From Opitutus sp. (GTDB taxonomy: Bacteria > Verrucomicrobiota > Verrucomicrobiia > Opitutales > Opitutaceae), in contig JANPZY010000001.1 in the NCBI GenBank assembly GCA_024707325.1, positions 2,108,501 to 2,172,500 of the forward strand: a stretch of 64,000 nt of DNA. Reading direction: 5' to 3'. The translations under genes were made by a program, and so were the position numbers. Below are positions 18,591 through 29,993 of the stretch, one piece after another (position 1 is the first letter of the stretch; every line of letters begins with the position of its first letter). The notes beneath the pieces were generated by a model. It did not search any database and was not told where the DNA came from. It saw nothing but the letters and a program-made list of their open reading frames with translations.

Positions 18591-20971
18591 TCACTTACGC
18601 AACCAAGCCCGTGCGAAGGCGTGCAGTTCCGCGGAGCTTTCCACTTTGAGAGCGTCGGAGATCGCCAGCATGCGTCGCAACGAGCCATCGCTGAGCCGGC
18701 GGAGCCGATCTTCGTTGGCCGAACGCCAGCACGCGGCCATTTGGGTCCGCGCGAGGTCGAAGGAGCGACCTTGAGCAAAGGTGGAAGCGACGCTCACGCG
18801 ACGATCCCAGGGAATCCGGAGGGCGCCGGGCGAACGGCTCAGCAGCGTCAACGCTTCCATGGCCGCCGCAGCGTCGGCGGCGTGCCCGGCCGCCCAAGAC
18901 GCTTGAGCGAGGGCAGCGAGCGCGGCGGGGCTGGTCGGGAATCGCTTCAATCCTAGTGCGAGCTGGATGGCTCGCGGGCGATCGCCTGTTTCGAGGAGAT
19001 ACTCCACTGTGCGAGCGAGCGCGGTCGCTTCATCTTGTGGTTCGGTGATGCGAAAAACAGTCACCGATTGCGCCTCGATCCCTTCAATGGAGGGCACCGT
19101 GTAAGGCACCGGCTGGGCCCATGTCGGCAGGCTCCATCCTCGCAACGCCGCCAGGAACGTATCCTTCCTCTGACCTCCCGCCATCTCGGCAAAGCTCTCC
19201 ATGAGCGGGTCCCAAGATGGCAGCACGACATGAGTAATCTCTCGCTTGCTCAGGAGCTCCAGCGTTTCGTCCGGCGAGGTTGCTCCCATGATTCTGATCG
19301 CGGCGGAAATTCCCTCCCGATTTTCAGCGGCCAGAGTGCAAACGCCTCGGATGCCTCCGTGAAAATGGATCGCGCGGGTTAGTTCGGGCGGCGCAAGAAC
19401 GACCGAAGCCTCCTTCGCGCTGCGCGAGCCAAAGCGCCACATCCCGCGCAATCAGCTTCTGGACTTCGTCCGTCACGAGAGAGTGAACCGGCCGTTCACT
19501 GGTCGCTCAGGCCACAACTGAAAAACGCCAAAAACACCGATCGCTCCGGCCAGCGAAGCTGCGAGGGAGCTGCGCCAGACGCGGACCCGTGCACAAGACG
19601 ATCAATGCGATCAATGCGGCGATGTTTACCGCAGCAAATGTCCTCAGTTGAAACAGCGCGGCAGCGACCACGACCATCGTAAAACAGGCCAGCACGAAGC
19701 CCACATGCGTGCGCGAGTTGGTCTCAGTCTTTCGCAACGCGAGCGGCGCGAAAGCGGCGAGCGCGACGAGAGGGAGGAGCATGATCCAGGCGCTTGCTCG
19801 CAGACTTCCCGAGAGCGCACCGAAGGTCTGGCCGTCGAAAAGCGCCGTTGGAAAATGCATCGCCAGCGGCGATTCGGATATCCAGCCACGGCCACTGGTC
19901 AGCACGGCGAACACAGGCCCGATCGCGGCAAAGGCTAAGGCAACGAGAAGACGGACGATGTCTGCCCGCGACCGGTCCCATCCGGCGCGACTGATGCGGG
20001 AGAACTGTGTGATTGCTTCTCCCATCCCGGCCCACGCCAAAGCAAAGGCAGGATGGTGGCCGCGAATGCTGAACTCGAATTCGCCGGGAAAGTATTCGGC
20101 GAGATATCCGATCAAACTGACGAGGCATCCCGTAAGGCCCCACAAACGCCACGGCAGCACGGCGCGTTGGGGATTCTTGCGATCGAGCCATTCGTGTAGC
20201 GCTCCGGCTATCGCGATGCTGCTGATGATCGGCCACGCGAGCTCAGCCTCCTGCCACAGCGCAATGCCGCCTGCGATCGCGGCGAAGACAAAACACGCGC
20301 GCGGACGAGTGACGGAAATTCGATCGGGATCTTGTGCGCGCAGCGCCGCAAAGATCGGAAATGCACTCCAGAAAACGAACAGCAAAGTGAACCCCGCGGA
20401 GTTCGGTGCGGCGGCTGCGTAGTAGGCAGCCAGAGGTAACGAGGCGGCCGTCGTGGCAATGATCAGTATGCCAGCCATCGGACCGAAACGGCGGAACGCA
20501 AACAGACCTGCGCCGAGCACGAGGATCCCGTGCAGAATCGGCTCACTCCAAAGTGCCGCCGTTTCTACGGATTCACCGAGCGAGCGGCTGTGCAGCGCGC
20601 TGTCGATCCAGGCGACGAACGCGAGCCAGGCGCGATAGGGTGCGGAAGCGTCGACGCGCCGACCGAAGGGCGCGTTGTCTTCGTCCGTGTGTCGGAGACG
20701 CAACGAACCGGCCGCGAGTGTTTGCTGCGTTTGGGCCACCCACGGATTTCCCCTCTTCCGCGTGGCCCAGTAAAATGAGATCGCGCACACCGCCGCGGTA
20801 GCCGGTGGGTGAGGCGCGATCCGCTTCCGGCCGGGCGACGGACCAAGTGGGGAGACTCGTGAGATAGCGTGCCCGCTCCACTCGGATAGACGCAGTCCAT
20901 CCGATAAACGTCAGCGCAAGAAGGAGGACGGCCAGCCAGCACAAATCGAGAATCCGGCGGCGAGGGGTCAT
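18591..20971 (-). pseudogene. Broken multi-spanning membrane protein gene
   Basis: Three reading-frame pieces together look like one protein of about 790 residues. Piece 1 starts at the ATG at 20971 with a transmembrane segment (WLAVLLLALTFIGWTA) and runs to about 20740. Piece 2 (to 19507) continues WVAQTQQTLAAGSLRLRHTD, with many hydrophobic helices. Piece 3 (19451-18591) is a soluble domain beginning SVVLAPPELTRAIHFHGG. Breaks lie near 20736-20746, around 19505-19570 (a TGA, with an alternative frame encoding a plausible helix) and near 19400-19410. The layout resembles ArnT/PMT-like membrane glycosyltransferases, but no catalytic motif was identified. The family is not recognised. It is convergent with the TPR gene. 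Confidence 0.65.
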
Positions 20972-21080
20972 GGGGGAGCCGAAAGAGTCGGCGCGATCCA
21001 AACAGGCAGGCAAGAGCGGATTGCCGGTCGCTTGACTCGGGATGCGCGAAGCGGTGCTCTTGGCGCGTCTGCTTTCTTCC

Positions 21081-21104
21081 TATATCGAAGGCTCGGCCGA
21101 TATA
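21081..21104. promoter_or_regulatory. Inverted repeat in a divergent intergenic region
   Basis: TATATCG (21081-21087) and CGATATA (21098-21104) form a perfect 7-bp dyad with a 10-bp spacer in an otherwise GC-rich gap between the divergent broken membrane gene and the VCBS/ASPIC gene. This is an operator-like or promoter-associated site. The binding protein is unknown. Confidence 0.35.
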
Positions 21105-21144
21105 TAAACCCCTACCGAGTTCGAGAACTCTAGCTGGAGCGATT

Positions 21145-24100
21145 TTGGCTGTTTTGTGGAGTGGAGCACAGCTGTGCGCGACGGAGATCGCGTCGTTCCC
21201 GCTCGGTGTGCCGGGCGCGTCGCACGACAGTCCGATGTTCGTCAGCCAATCCGCGCAGGAGACGGGCATCACGGGCGAGAATCGCTACGAGGACGCGCGC
21301 ATGTGGGCCGAGCGTTATCACGAGTTCGGCGTGGGGGCGATCGGCACTGGGATCGCGATCGGCGATTACGATGGCGACGGGCGGCCGGATGTGTTCGTCG
21401 TCAATAAAACCGAGAGCGCCCGTCTCTTTCGCAACCTCGGCGACTGGAAGTTCGAGGACGTGACGGAGAAAGCCGGGCTGCTCGAGAAAGGGAAGGATGC
21501 GCTCGAGTGGAAACAGGGAGCGGCTTTCGCGGACGTGGATAATGATGGCGATCTCGATCTCTACGTCTGCCGTTTTGATGCGTCCAATCGTCTTTATATC
21601 AACCAGGGCGACGGCACTTTTCGCGAGGAGGCCGCGGCGCGCGGACTGGCGATCAAGGACGCGTGCGGCATGGCTGCATTCGCCGATTTTGACCGCGACG
21701 GATGGTTGGATGTTTATATCCAGACCAACCTTCTGAACGCCGCGAAAGGCCCCAACGGTCGCCCCGACTATCTCTTTCGCAACAACGGAGACGGCACCTT
21801 CACCGATGTCACCGCGCACGCGGGCATCGCGGGCGACTCGCAAGGGCACTCGGTGACCTGGTGGGACTTCGACGAGGACGGCTGGCCCGATATCTATGTG
21901 GCCAACGATTTCGCGCCGCCGGATCGACTGTATCGAAATAATGGAGACGGCACCTTCACCGACGTCATCCAGGCGGTGATTCCGCACATGCCCTATTCGT
22001 CGATGGGCGCCGATCTGGGCGACGTGGACAACGATGGCCGCATCGACTTCCTCGCCACCGACATGGCCGCGACCACCCCGCAGAAGGATCTCCGGGGCAT
22101 GGCGGACACGCGCGCGCGTGCGCAGGAGGATTTTCTTACTCCCGGCATGCGTCCCCAGTATCCGCGCAACGCGCTTTATCTGAATTCAGGCGGAGGTCAG
22201 CCGTTTCGCGAAGCGGCTCATCTGGCCGGAATCGCCGCGACGGATTGGACGTGGTCGGTCCGCTTCGAGGACCTCGACTGCGACGGGCGCGTCGACCTGT
22301 TTGTGACCAACGGCATGAATCGCGAGCAGCACAATGTGGATTTGCTCGCGCGCACGATGGCCGCGGAAAGTCCGAGCGAACGCGTGCGGCTGACGAAGAG
22401 CAGTCCCGTGCTCAACGAGTCGAATTTCGTGTTTCGGAACACGGGCGAACTTCAGTTTGAAAACGTCTCGGCGAGGTGGGGCCTGGATCATCGCGGCGTG
22501 AGTTTCGGCGCGGCTTTCGGCGATCTCGATGGAGACGGCGATCTGGATCTCGTTTACTCAATTATCAGGCCGCGGTGAGTGTTTACCGCAATGACGCGGA
22601 CGGAAATCGCGTGATGCTGCGCCTCATCGGCCGCAAATCGAACCGCTGGGGCATCGGTGCGGTGGTCACGATCGAGTCGGCGCTGGGGAGGCAGGTGAGG
22701 GAGCTCTCACTCGCGCGTGGTTATCTTTCGACGAGTGAACCGCTCGTTCATTTTGGTTTGGGTGGCGACACGAAGATCACGCGTCTCGAAATTCGCTGGC
22801 CGAGCGGTGTGCTGCAGCGCTTCGCCGATCTCGACGTGAATCGGCGCTACGAGATCACCGAGCCGCTCGAAAATGCGCCGCAAACGCCCGAGGTGCGAAC
22901 CGCAGCGTCGACGATGTTCGAGCCTGTGCTCCGCGGCGCGACTGTTTTGGAGGCGATCCCTTTCCAGCCGGTCGACGAAACGGCCTTGCACCCGCTGTTG
23001 CCGTGGAGGCTGGACCAGCGCGGTCCGGCGCTTGCCTTGGGCGATCTAGACGGAGACGGCACCGACGACCTGATCGTGGGCGGCACCACCGCGCAGGGGG
23101 CGCGTTTCTTTCTGAAGCGCACGAACAGCTTCGAGTGGGTGGGCGCGTTGCCGGTAGCCGCGCTCAACGACGGCCCGATCGTAATCTTTGATGCCGACGG
23201 TGATGGTCGAAACGACGTGCTGGTCACCAAAAACGGGCACGCGCGCCCCGGCGGGCAGCTCAGGTTATGCGCCTCTGATCTACTTCAATCATCCGGAGAA
23301 AGGACTGACTCTGGGGAGAGAAGCCATGCCTTCGCTTTCGATCAGTGTCAGTGCGGCGGTGGCCGGAGATTTCAACCGCAATGGAAAGCTCGACCTGTTT
23401 CTGGGCGCGCGCTCGATTCCCGGGCAGTATCCGGAAACGCCGCGCAGTGTCCTGCTCGAGAATCGTGGCGGACGTTTCGTCGACGTGACGGACGCGGTCG
23501 CGCCGGGACTCGCGCAAGTGGGGTTGGTGACGGCGGCGTTGTGGTCGGACGTCAATGGCGACGGCTGGCTGGATTTGCTCGTCGCCACCGAGTGGGGCCA
23601 CGTGCGTTGTTGGGAAAACATCGGCGGCGCGCGTTTCGAGGAGCGCAGCCGTGAGCTTGGCTTCGAATCGGCGGGAGCAGGGTGGTGGACCTCGCTCGCG
23701 ACGGGCGACTTCAATGGCGACGGCCTTCTGGACTACGTGGCCGGTAACCAAGGTTTGAATACACCCTACAAGGCGACCGCGGAACGGCCGGCACTGCTCT
23801 ATTACGGCGAGTTCGACGACAGCGGCATGCCGCAGGTGATCGAAGGACAATTTTCGGGCGACAAGATCGTGCCGCGCGTGGCGCGCCGGCAGTTGGGTGC
23901 GGCGATCCCGTCCGTCTTGAGACGTTTTCCTCGCAACGATGTGTTCGCGCGCTCCTCGCTCGAAGAAGTGGTCGGCAAGGAGGCATTGCGGGCGGCGACG
24001 GTGCTGCAAGCGTCGGAGTTGCGTTCGGGTGTTTTCCTGAGTCAGCCCGGAGGCCGGTATCGCTTCGAGCCGCTGCCACGGATTGCGCAGATCGCTCCGA

Positions 24101-24675
24101 CGCAGGGCATCGCGATCGCGGATTTCGATGGCGATGGGGCGCTGGATGTTTTCCTCGCGCAAAACTCTTTTGCTCCCGTCGTCTCCACCGGGCACTTCGA
24201 TGGGGGAGTGGGGCAACTGCTCCTCGGCGACGGAGCTGGCCGGTTCACCGCCGTGGAACCGGCGCGCAGCGGTGTAGTCGTCGGCGGCGACGCGAAAGCC
24301 GTGGTGACTACCGATTTCGACCGCGATGGCTGGCCCGATCTTCTCGTGGGGCGTAACGGCGCTCCCGGTCTGGCCTGGAGAAACAAAGGCCAACCCGGCC
24401 GCAACTGCGTTGCGCTGCAGTTGATGGGGCCGGCAGGCAATCTCGGCGCTGTGGGGGCACGGATTACTCTCTCACGCGCGGATGGATCGACAAACGTCGT
24501 CGAGATCTCGGCCGGGAGTGGCTGGCAATCTCAGCAAGGCAGCACGTGTTTCGTTGGTTTTGTTGAGAAAAACCGGCCGGTCCACGTGATCGTGCGGTGG
24601 CCATCGGGCGAGAGCACGCGCCATGAGGTGCCCGTCGGAGAACCCCGCGTCCTGATCAAGCATCCGTCGCTTTGA
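21145..24675 (+). pseudogene. VCBS / ASPIC-UnbV repeat protein, two frameshifts
   Basis: Together three frame pieces encode about 1176 residues. Piece 1 (to 22578) holds VCBS repeats (DYDGDGRPDVF, DVDNDGDLDLY, DLDGDGDLDLVYS). A missing base near 22560 hides the expected YSNYQAAVSVYRN, after which piece 2 has an ASPIC/UnbV-like domain (GAVVTIES..., RLEIRWPSG) and further repeats. A shift near 23253-23262 leads into piece 3 (SSGYAPLIYFNHPEKG...), which ends with a second ASPIC/UnbV domain (GAVGARITLS..., VIVRWPSGE). The two shifts compensate, so total length is a multiple of three. Start at a TTG (21145) is uncertain; the preceding in-frame residues also look like a signal peptide. Probably a secreted binding protein, function unknown. 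Confidence 0.75.
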
Positions 24676-24781
24676 ATTCGAGCATCGCGAAACGCAGAGG
24701 CTCCGGCGAACCGAGCGGAACGTGCGTGGCGTTTTCCCGACCAAGGCTGCCGATGGAGAAAACGGGGGCGATTTTGCGTTG

Positions 24782-24811
24782 TTGACATGGCTCCGAATGT
24801 CCTGCGAATTT
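24782..24811 (+). promoter_or_regulatory. Candidate promoter for rplI
   Basis: A perfect TTGACA (24782-24787) is followed after 17-18 bases by a weak -10 match (CGAATT/GAATTT). It lies 107 bases before the rplI start, in the gap after the VCBS/ASPIC gene. Confidence 0.4.
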
Positions 24812-24917
24812 CAGCCCCTTTCATTTCTAGAACCGTCCTTCCCGTTTCCTACCACGAGTAACCTTCCCGACCTTCCGCCTCGCGCAGGTCACCAACGTTT
24901 TCAAAACAACCCGTCCC

Positions 24918-25406
24918 ATGGCCCTCAGTGAAATCCTCCTTGTGAAGCCCGTCGAAAACCTCGGCGGCGAAGGCGATCAGGTTAAAGTTCGTGCTGGTTA
25001 CGCCCGCAACTTTCTGCTCCCGCGTGGCATCGCTGTTCCGCTCACCCGCGCGAACCGCAAGCAGGTCGAGGCGCTGAAGAAGCGTCGCGCCGAGCGCGAA
25101 GCCCAGGAGCTCTCCGGTGCGCAGGAAATCGCCAAGAAACTGGAAAAGACCAGCCTCGCGTTCGCGGTGAAGACCGGCGAAGGCGGCAAGATGTTTGGCG
25201 CGATCACGGCCAACGACATCCACGACAAGCTTGTGGCCAGCGGCATCGAGATCGAGAAGAAGCGCATCCACCTCCACACGCCGGTGAAGACCCTCGGTCA
25301 GCACTCCGTGAAGGTGAAGCTGCACGCCGATGTGAGCGTCGACCTCAACTTCGACGTCGTTTCGGAAAACCCGATCGAGCCGGTCGTGACCGAGGAGACG
25401 AAATAA
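24918..25406 (+). CDS. rplI: 50S ribosomal protein L9
   Basis: This 162-residue protein binds 23S rRNA domain V and extends from the L1 stalk base. The N-terminal domain contains the family signature GGEGDQVKVRAGYARNFL and LPRGIAVPLT. A long central helix (EALKKRRAEREAQEL) leads to the C-terminal domain (TGEGGKMFGAIT). The usual length is about 150, so this one is slightly extended by an acidic tail. It sits directly upstream of dnaB, a common bacterial arrangement. Confidence 0.97.
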   Translation: MALSEILLVKPVENLGGEGDQVKVRAGYARNFLLPRGIAVPLTRANRKQVEALKKRRAEREAQELSGAQEIAKKLEKTSLAFAVKTGEGGKMFGAITANDIHDKLVASGIEIEKKRIHLHTPVKTLGQHSVKVKLHADVSVDLNFDVVSENPIEPVVTEETK

Positions 25407-25427
25407 TCTCTCCGTTTGGCTTTTTTC

Positions 25428-25457
25428 AAAGGCCGCGTCCATCGACGCGGCCTTTGT
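25428..25457 (+). terminator. Hairpin between rplI and dnaB
   Basis: A 12-bp stem, AAAGGCCGCGTC / GACGCGGCCTTT, with loop CATC; the T tract is short (TTTGT), so termination may be partial. It may act as an attenuator before dnaB. Confidence 0.7.
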
Positions 25458-25503
25458 CGTTTTGGGCACCGATTGTGAATAAACACGTGTTGCCCGTCTG
25501 GGC

Positions 25504-26919
25504 GTGAGCGCCCTGACTTCCCCGTTCAGCATGGTCGAAGAAGCTCCGAAATTTTCCCGTCGCTCCGAGACGCCGGCGGCTCCCATTTCCCGCTCGATGC
25601 CGCACAGTCTCGAAGCGGAAGAGTATCTCCTTTCGTGCTGCCTGCTCGACGGCGCCGACGTGATTTCGCGCTGTCTGGAGGCGCGGTTGCGGCCTGAGTC
25701 GTTTTACCTCCCGGCGCACGGCATCATCTACGAGCGTCTCGTTGATCTCTACAACCGCCAGACGCCGATCGATGTCTCGATCCTCGCGGAGGAGCTGAAG
25801 ACGGCGAAACAGCTCGATGAGATCGGCGGCTACGCGTTCCTGACCCAGGTCAGCAGCCGTATCCCCACCACGGCGCAGGCCGGTTACTTCATCGAGAAAG
25901 TCCGCGAGCTCAGCCTGCTGCGCGACATCATCAAGGCCGGCACGAGCGCGGTGGAGGAGTGCTTCGGTTTCTCCGGCGGCATCGATGAGTTCGTTGACCA
26001 GATCGAGACGAAGATTTTCGCGGTAACGCAGAACCGCGTCAGCGAAAGTGCCAAGCAGATGCGCGAGCCCACGCGCGAAGCCATGAACGTCATCACGAAG
26101 ATGATGATGAAAAAGGGCGAGATGACCGGCGTCTCGTCGGGCTTCAAGGACCTCGATGCTCTGCTGTGGGGCTTTCAGCGGCAGGAAATGATCATTCTCG
26201 CCGCGCGTCCTTCGATGGGTAAGACCTCGCTCGCGCTCAATTTCGCCGAGGCCGCGGCCATGCCCAAGCGCGGCGATCCGGTGGGCGTCCTGTTGTTCTC
26301 ACTCGAAATGAGTGCCTCACAGCTCGCGCTGCGTATGCTGTGCTCGCGTGCGCGGGTGAACATGAAGCTGCTGCGCGATGGCTTGCTCTCCAAAAACGGC
26401 GAAGAGCAGCAGCGACTCCTCGCGACGGCCGACGAGTTTTCGAAGGCGCCGATCTTTATCGACGATTCCAGCGCGCTTTCGATCATGCAGCTCCGTGCGA
26501 AGGCCCGCCGTATCCATGCCCGCAATCCGCTCGGGTTTATCATGGTGGACTATTTGCAGCTGCTAAGCCCGACCGATCCGAAGGTTCCGCGCGAACAGCA
26601 AGTCGCCGAAGCCTCCCGCGGATTGAAGTCGCTTGCGAAGGAACTGAATGTTCCGGTGCTTGTATTATCCCAGCTCAATCGCTCGTCCGAGAAGGAAAAC
26701 CGCACGCCGAAACTGGCAGACTTGCGTGAGTCCGGATCAATCGAGCAAGACGCTGACGTTGTCCTGATGCTGGCCCGCCCCAAAGACGCCGACGAGAAAT
26801 TCCAAGTCGCCGCGGATTCCGCCGAGTTAATCGTTGCCAAGCAACGAAACGGCCCGGTAGGAGAATTGAAGCTCACGTTCCTACGAGACATTACCCGCTT
26901 TGAAAACTTTACCCAGTAA
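25504..26919 (+). CDS. dnaB: Replicative DNA helicase DnaB
   Basis: This 471-residue hexameric helicase unwinds DNA at the replication fork. The N-terminal DnaG-interacting domain begins SMPHSLEAEEYLLSCCL. The RecA-like motor holds Walker A ARPSMGKTS, the block VLLFSLEMSA, Walker B FIMVDYLQLL, and the R-rich sensor SQLNRSSEKE...LADLRESGSIEQDAD. Length is standard and no intein is present. Start is GTG at 25504 or ATG at 25531; no ribosome-binding site decides between them. Confidence 0.97.
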   Translation: MSALTSPFSMVEEAPKFSRRSETPAAPISRSMPHSLEAEEYLLSCCLLDGADVISRCLEARLRPESFYLPAHGIIYERLVDLYNRQTPIDVSILAEELKTAKQLDEIGGYAFLTQVSSRIPTTAQAGYFIEKVRELSLLRDIIKAGTSAVEECFGFSGGIDEFVDQIETKIFAVTQNRVSESAKQMREPTREAMNVITKMMMKKGEMTGVSSGFKDLDALLWGFQRQEMIILAARPSMGKTSLALNFAEAAAMPKRGDPVGVLLFSLEMSASQLALRMLCSRARVNMKLLRDGLLSKNGEEQQRLLATADEFSKAPIFIDDSSALSIMQLRAKARRIHARNPLGFIMVDYLQLLSPTDPKVPREQQVAEASRGLKSLAKELNVPVLVLSQLNRSSEKENRTPKLADLRESGSIEQDADVVLMLARPKDADEKFQVAADSAELIVAKQRNGPVGELKLTFLRDITRFENFTQ

Positions 26920-29245
26920 CCCGCTGCGCCGGGTCGCCTCGTTCCTTTTGGTTTTCTCGTTGTTGTTCACCGGATTCGGAATCCGGGCATGGGCGCAGAC
27001 GGAGCCGGTTTATCGGATTGGTTCGGTGAACGTGAAGTTTGTTGGCACCGCCATCGTCGATGAACAGGTGGTGCGAGCCAACATGCAGATTCGCGAGGGG
27101 GCGGAGCTCGATGATGCGACCTTGGACAGCGACATCCGATCGCTTTACCGCACCGGTCTTTTCGAGTTCATCGAGATCAAGCGCGAGACGCGCGGCACGA
27201 CCGTTAACCTGGTGGTCGAACTCACGCCGAAATACCGCGTTCTCGCCGTTCGGTTCGATGGCAACAAGAAGGTCCGCACCGGCCGTCTCGAGAAGGAGAC
27301 CAAGACCCGCCCGAACATGTCGCTCGATGAGCGGCAGGTGAAGGAAGACGCGCAGAAGATCCGCGAGTATTACCAGAAGGCCGGTTACCATCAGGCTTCG
27401 GTCAGCTACACCATCGACCGCAACCGCGAGACCAGTTTCGGCACCGTCATTTTCAAGGTCCGCGAGGGCGAGAAAGTTCGCATCGCGCAGGTTCGCTTCA
27501 CCGGTAACGACAACGTGAAGGCGAAACGTCTGCGCAAGCAGATGGAGACACGCCGCTGGTGGATGTGGTCGTGGATCACCGGCAGCGGCCGTTTGAAGGA
27601 CGACGAGTTCGAAGACGATCTCGAGAAGCTTCGCGACTACTACCGCGAACTCGGCTATCTCGACGTCGAAATCGCGCCCGATCAGGTCAATTTCGAGTAT
27701 CCCAAGCCCAACCGCCTGGTCCTCACGATCGCGATCAAGGAAGGTCGCCGCTATCGCGTGGGCGATGTCACTTTCACCGGCAACAAGCTGCACCCGACCG
27801 CGCTGCTGAAGCGCGTCATTCGCCGTCGTCCGGGCACTATTTTCGCGCCGTCCAAGCTGGATAAGGACATCGAGCGCCTCGAAGACTTCTATGGCCGCGA
27901 TGGTTATCTCGAGACCCGCGTGCGGCTCATCCGCAAGCCCAACGTCGCGACCGGCAACATCGACATCCAATACGAGGTCACCGAGAGCGAGCGCTTCAAC
28001 GTCGAGTCCATCATCATCGAGGGTAACACCAAGACGAAGAGCACCGTCATCATCCGCGAGTTGGCCCTTGGCCCCGGCGACGTTTTCGACTCCGTCCGGA
28101 TGAAGATCAGCAAGCTCAAGCTCGAGAACACGCGCTTCTTCGAGGACGTGAATGTTTCGCCGCAGGAAACCAACATCCCCGGGCGTCGCAACATGCGCAT
28201 CGCGGTCAGGGAAGCCCGCACGGGTAACCTTTCCTTCGGTGCCGGTTTCAGTTCGCTGGAACGCGCCACGGTTTTCGCCGAGCTCTCCCAAGGTAATTTC
28301 GATCTCTTCAATCGCCGGTCCTTCTTCCAAGGCGATGGCCAGAAATTCCGCCTGAAGCTCTCCCTCGGTTCTCTCTCGAGCGAAGTCTCGCTCAACTTCG
28401 AAGAGCCCTGGTTCCTCGAGCGCCAGTTGGCGCTCGGCTTCCAGCTCTTCCGCACGACCTCGGAGTATAACAGTGCGTATTACACCGAAGTGGACACCGG
28501 CGGTGAGGTCTACATGCGCAAGCGCCTCTTCGGTTTGTTCGAGGGTCGCATCTCCTACAGCTACACGATCATCTCGATCGATAACCTGTCGCCGAATGCC
28601 TCGCCCATCCTCCGTTCGCTGGCGGGCGACAATGGCGTTTCTCGTGTCGGCTTCCAGCTCCTTCGCGACACCCGCGACAAGATCATCAATACCACGCGCG
28701 GCAATCGTCTCGAGTTCAACACCGGCGTCGCCGGCGGGCCCCTCGGTGGCGATCACGATTTCTACTCATTCGAGCTTCGCGGTGCCCAGTTCTTCCCGCT
28801 CTTCGAGGCGCAGACCCAGGTGCTCAGCCTCATCGCCCGCGGCGGTGTGATCGAGAACTACGGCAACAGCTCCGATGTGCCTTACTACAACAAGTTCTAC
28901 CTCGGTGGTCCCACGACGCTCCGCGGTTACGAGTATCGCCGCGTCAGTCCGCGCGACGAATTCGGCGAAGTCATCGGTGGCAAGAGCTACGCCTTCTTCA
29001 GCGCCGAATACTCGCTGGATATCGTCAGCCCCGTCCGCTTCGCGATCTTCTACGACGCCGGTTTCGTGAACGCCGACGCCTACGACTTCTCGCCGACCAA
29101 CTTCACCGACAACTTCGGCTTCGGCATCCGCCTCTTCGTGGCGGGCTCTCCGCTCAGCCTGGACTTCGGTATTCCGCTCACCAGCCGCGACAAACGCGCC
29201 AAGGAAGGCAATCAATTTAACTTTTCCTTTGGCACGCGCTACTGA
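26900..29245 (+). CDS. bamA: Outer-membrane assembly factor BamA
   Basis: This 781-residue Omp85 protein inserts beta-barrels into the outer membrane. A TTG start gives a signal peptide (VASFLLVFSLLFTGFGIRAWAQ). Five POTRA domains cover about residues 35-430 (for example VRFDGNKKVRTGRLEKET, VTFTGNKLHPTALLKRV, IIIEGNTKTKSTVI). The 16-strand barrel follows, with the conserved GGPTTLRGYEYRRVSP lid-locking loop (VRGF/Y-like) and a terminal aromatic signature (FNFSFGTRY). The start overlaps the last 20 bases of dnaB, and skp follows directly. Confidence 0.95.
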   Translation: MKTLPSNPLRRVASFLLVFSLLFTGFGIRAWAQTEPVYRIGSVNVKFVGTAIVDEQVVRANMQIREGAELDDATLDSDIRSLYRTGLFEFIEIKRETRGTTVNLVVELTPKYRVLAVRFDGNKKVRTGRLEKETKTRPNMSLDERQVKEDAQKIREYYQKAGYHQASVSYTIDRNRETSFGTVIFKVREGEKVRIAQVRFTGNDNVKAKRLRKQMETRRWWMWSWITGSGRLKDDEFEDDLEKLRDYYRELGYLDVEIAPDQVNFEYPKPNRLVLTIAIKEGRRYRVGDVTFTGNKLHPTALLKRVIRRRPGTIFAPSKLDKDIERLEDFYGRDGYLETRVRLIRKPNVATGNIDIQYEVTESERFNVESIIIEGNTKTKSTVIIRELALGPGDVFDSVRMKISKLKLENTRFFEDVNVSPQETNIPGRRNMRIAVREARTGNLSFGAGFSSLERATVFAELSQGNFDLFNRRSFFQGDGQKFRLKLSLGSLSSEVSLNFEEPWFLERQLALGFQLFRTTSEYNSAYYTEVDTGGEVYMRKRLFGLFEGRISYSYTIISIDNLSPNASPILRSLAGDNGVSRVGFQLLRDTRDKIINTTRGNRLEFNTGVAGGPLGGDHDFYSFELRGAQFFPLFEAQTQVLSLIARGGVIENYGNSSDVPYYNKFYLGGPTTLRGYEYRRVSPRDEFGEVIGGKSYAFFSAEYSLDIVSPVRFAIFYDAGFVNADAYDFSPTNFTDNFGFGIRLFVAGSPLSLDFGIPLTSRDKRAKEGNQFNFSFGTRY

Positions 29246-29285
29246 TTTCTCCTAGCTTCGCCCTTTGCTCTCAAAAAACCCATCC

Positions 29286-29978
29286 ATGAAAAAACTCATT
29301 CAATCCCTGCTGATCGCGGCCTCCCTTTGCGGAGCCTCGCTCGTTGCCCAGGCGCAGCCGGCTACGAAGATCGCGATCGTAGATATGGCCAAACTTTACG
29401 ACGGCCACTACAAGACCGAGGCGCAAAACGCCAAACTGCGTGCCGACGAACAGAAGGCCCAGGAAGAGCTCGATCGCCTCAACAAGGAAGGCAACGCGCT
29501 CGTCGAGCGTTATAAGGATCTCGTTGATCAGTCCAACAACCCTGCCGCCACCGCCGACGCCAAGACGAAGGCTCAGGGCGAAGCGCAGAAGGTCCTCGAG
29601 GACATCCAGCGCAAGCAGCAGGAAGTGCAGAGCTTCCAGGTCAACACCCGCAACTCTCTCCAGCAGCGCCTGCAGACCTTCCGCAGCCTGATGATCGAAG
29701 AGATCAGCAAGGTCGCGGTCGACCTCGCCAAGCGCAAGGGCGCCACGCTCGTCCTCGACAAGTCCGGCCCCACGCTCATCGGCGTGTCCAACATCCTCTA
29801 TAGCGACTCCGCTTTCGAGATCACCGACGATGTCGCCAAGGAGATCAACAAGGACCGCCCGGCCAACGCCGCCACGACGCCCGCTCCTGCGACGACGACT
29901 CCCGCCACGCCCGCCGCCGCTCCCGCCAGCGACGACACTCCGCAGATCCGCTTCCCCGGCGCTACGCCGAAGAACTGA
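29286..29978 (+). CDS. skp: OmpH/Skp-family periplasmic chaperone
   Basis: This 230-residue protein has a signal peptide ([24 protein letters not shown]), then the OmpH core [21 protein letters not shown] long charged coiled-coil follows (residues 50-130), then the closing strand block [15 protein letters not shown]. Skp holds unfolded outer-membrane proteins for BamA, the gene just upstream. An Ala/Pro/Thr-rich tail of about 35 residues ([17 protein letters not shown]) extends past the usual length. Confidence 0.9.
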   Translation: MKKLIQSLLIAASLCGASLVAQAQPATKIAIVDMAKLYDGHYKTEAQNAKLRADEQKAQEELDRLNKEGNALVERYKDLVDQSNNPAATADAKTKAQGEAQKVLEDIQRKQQEVQSFQVNTRNSLQQRLQTFRSLMIEEISKVAVDLAKRKGATLVLDKSGPTLIGVSNILYSDSAFEITDDVAKEINKDRPANAATTPAPATTTPATPAAAPASDDTPQIRFPGATPKN

Positions 29979-29993
29979 TCGCCGTTTTTCCCG

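Noticed and set aside
26909..28756. 615-residue minus-strand frame opposite bamA
   Set aside because: It mirrors bamA codons and has no protein-like features.
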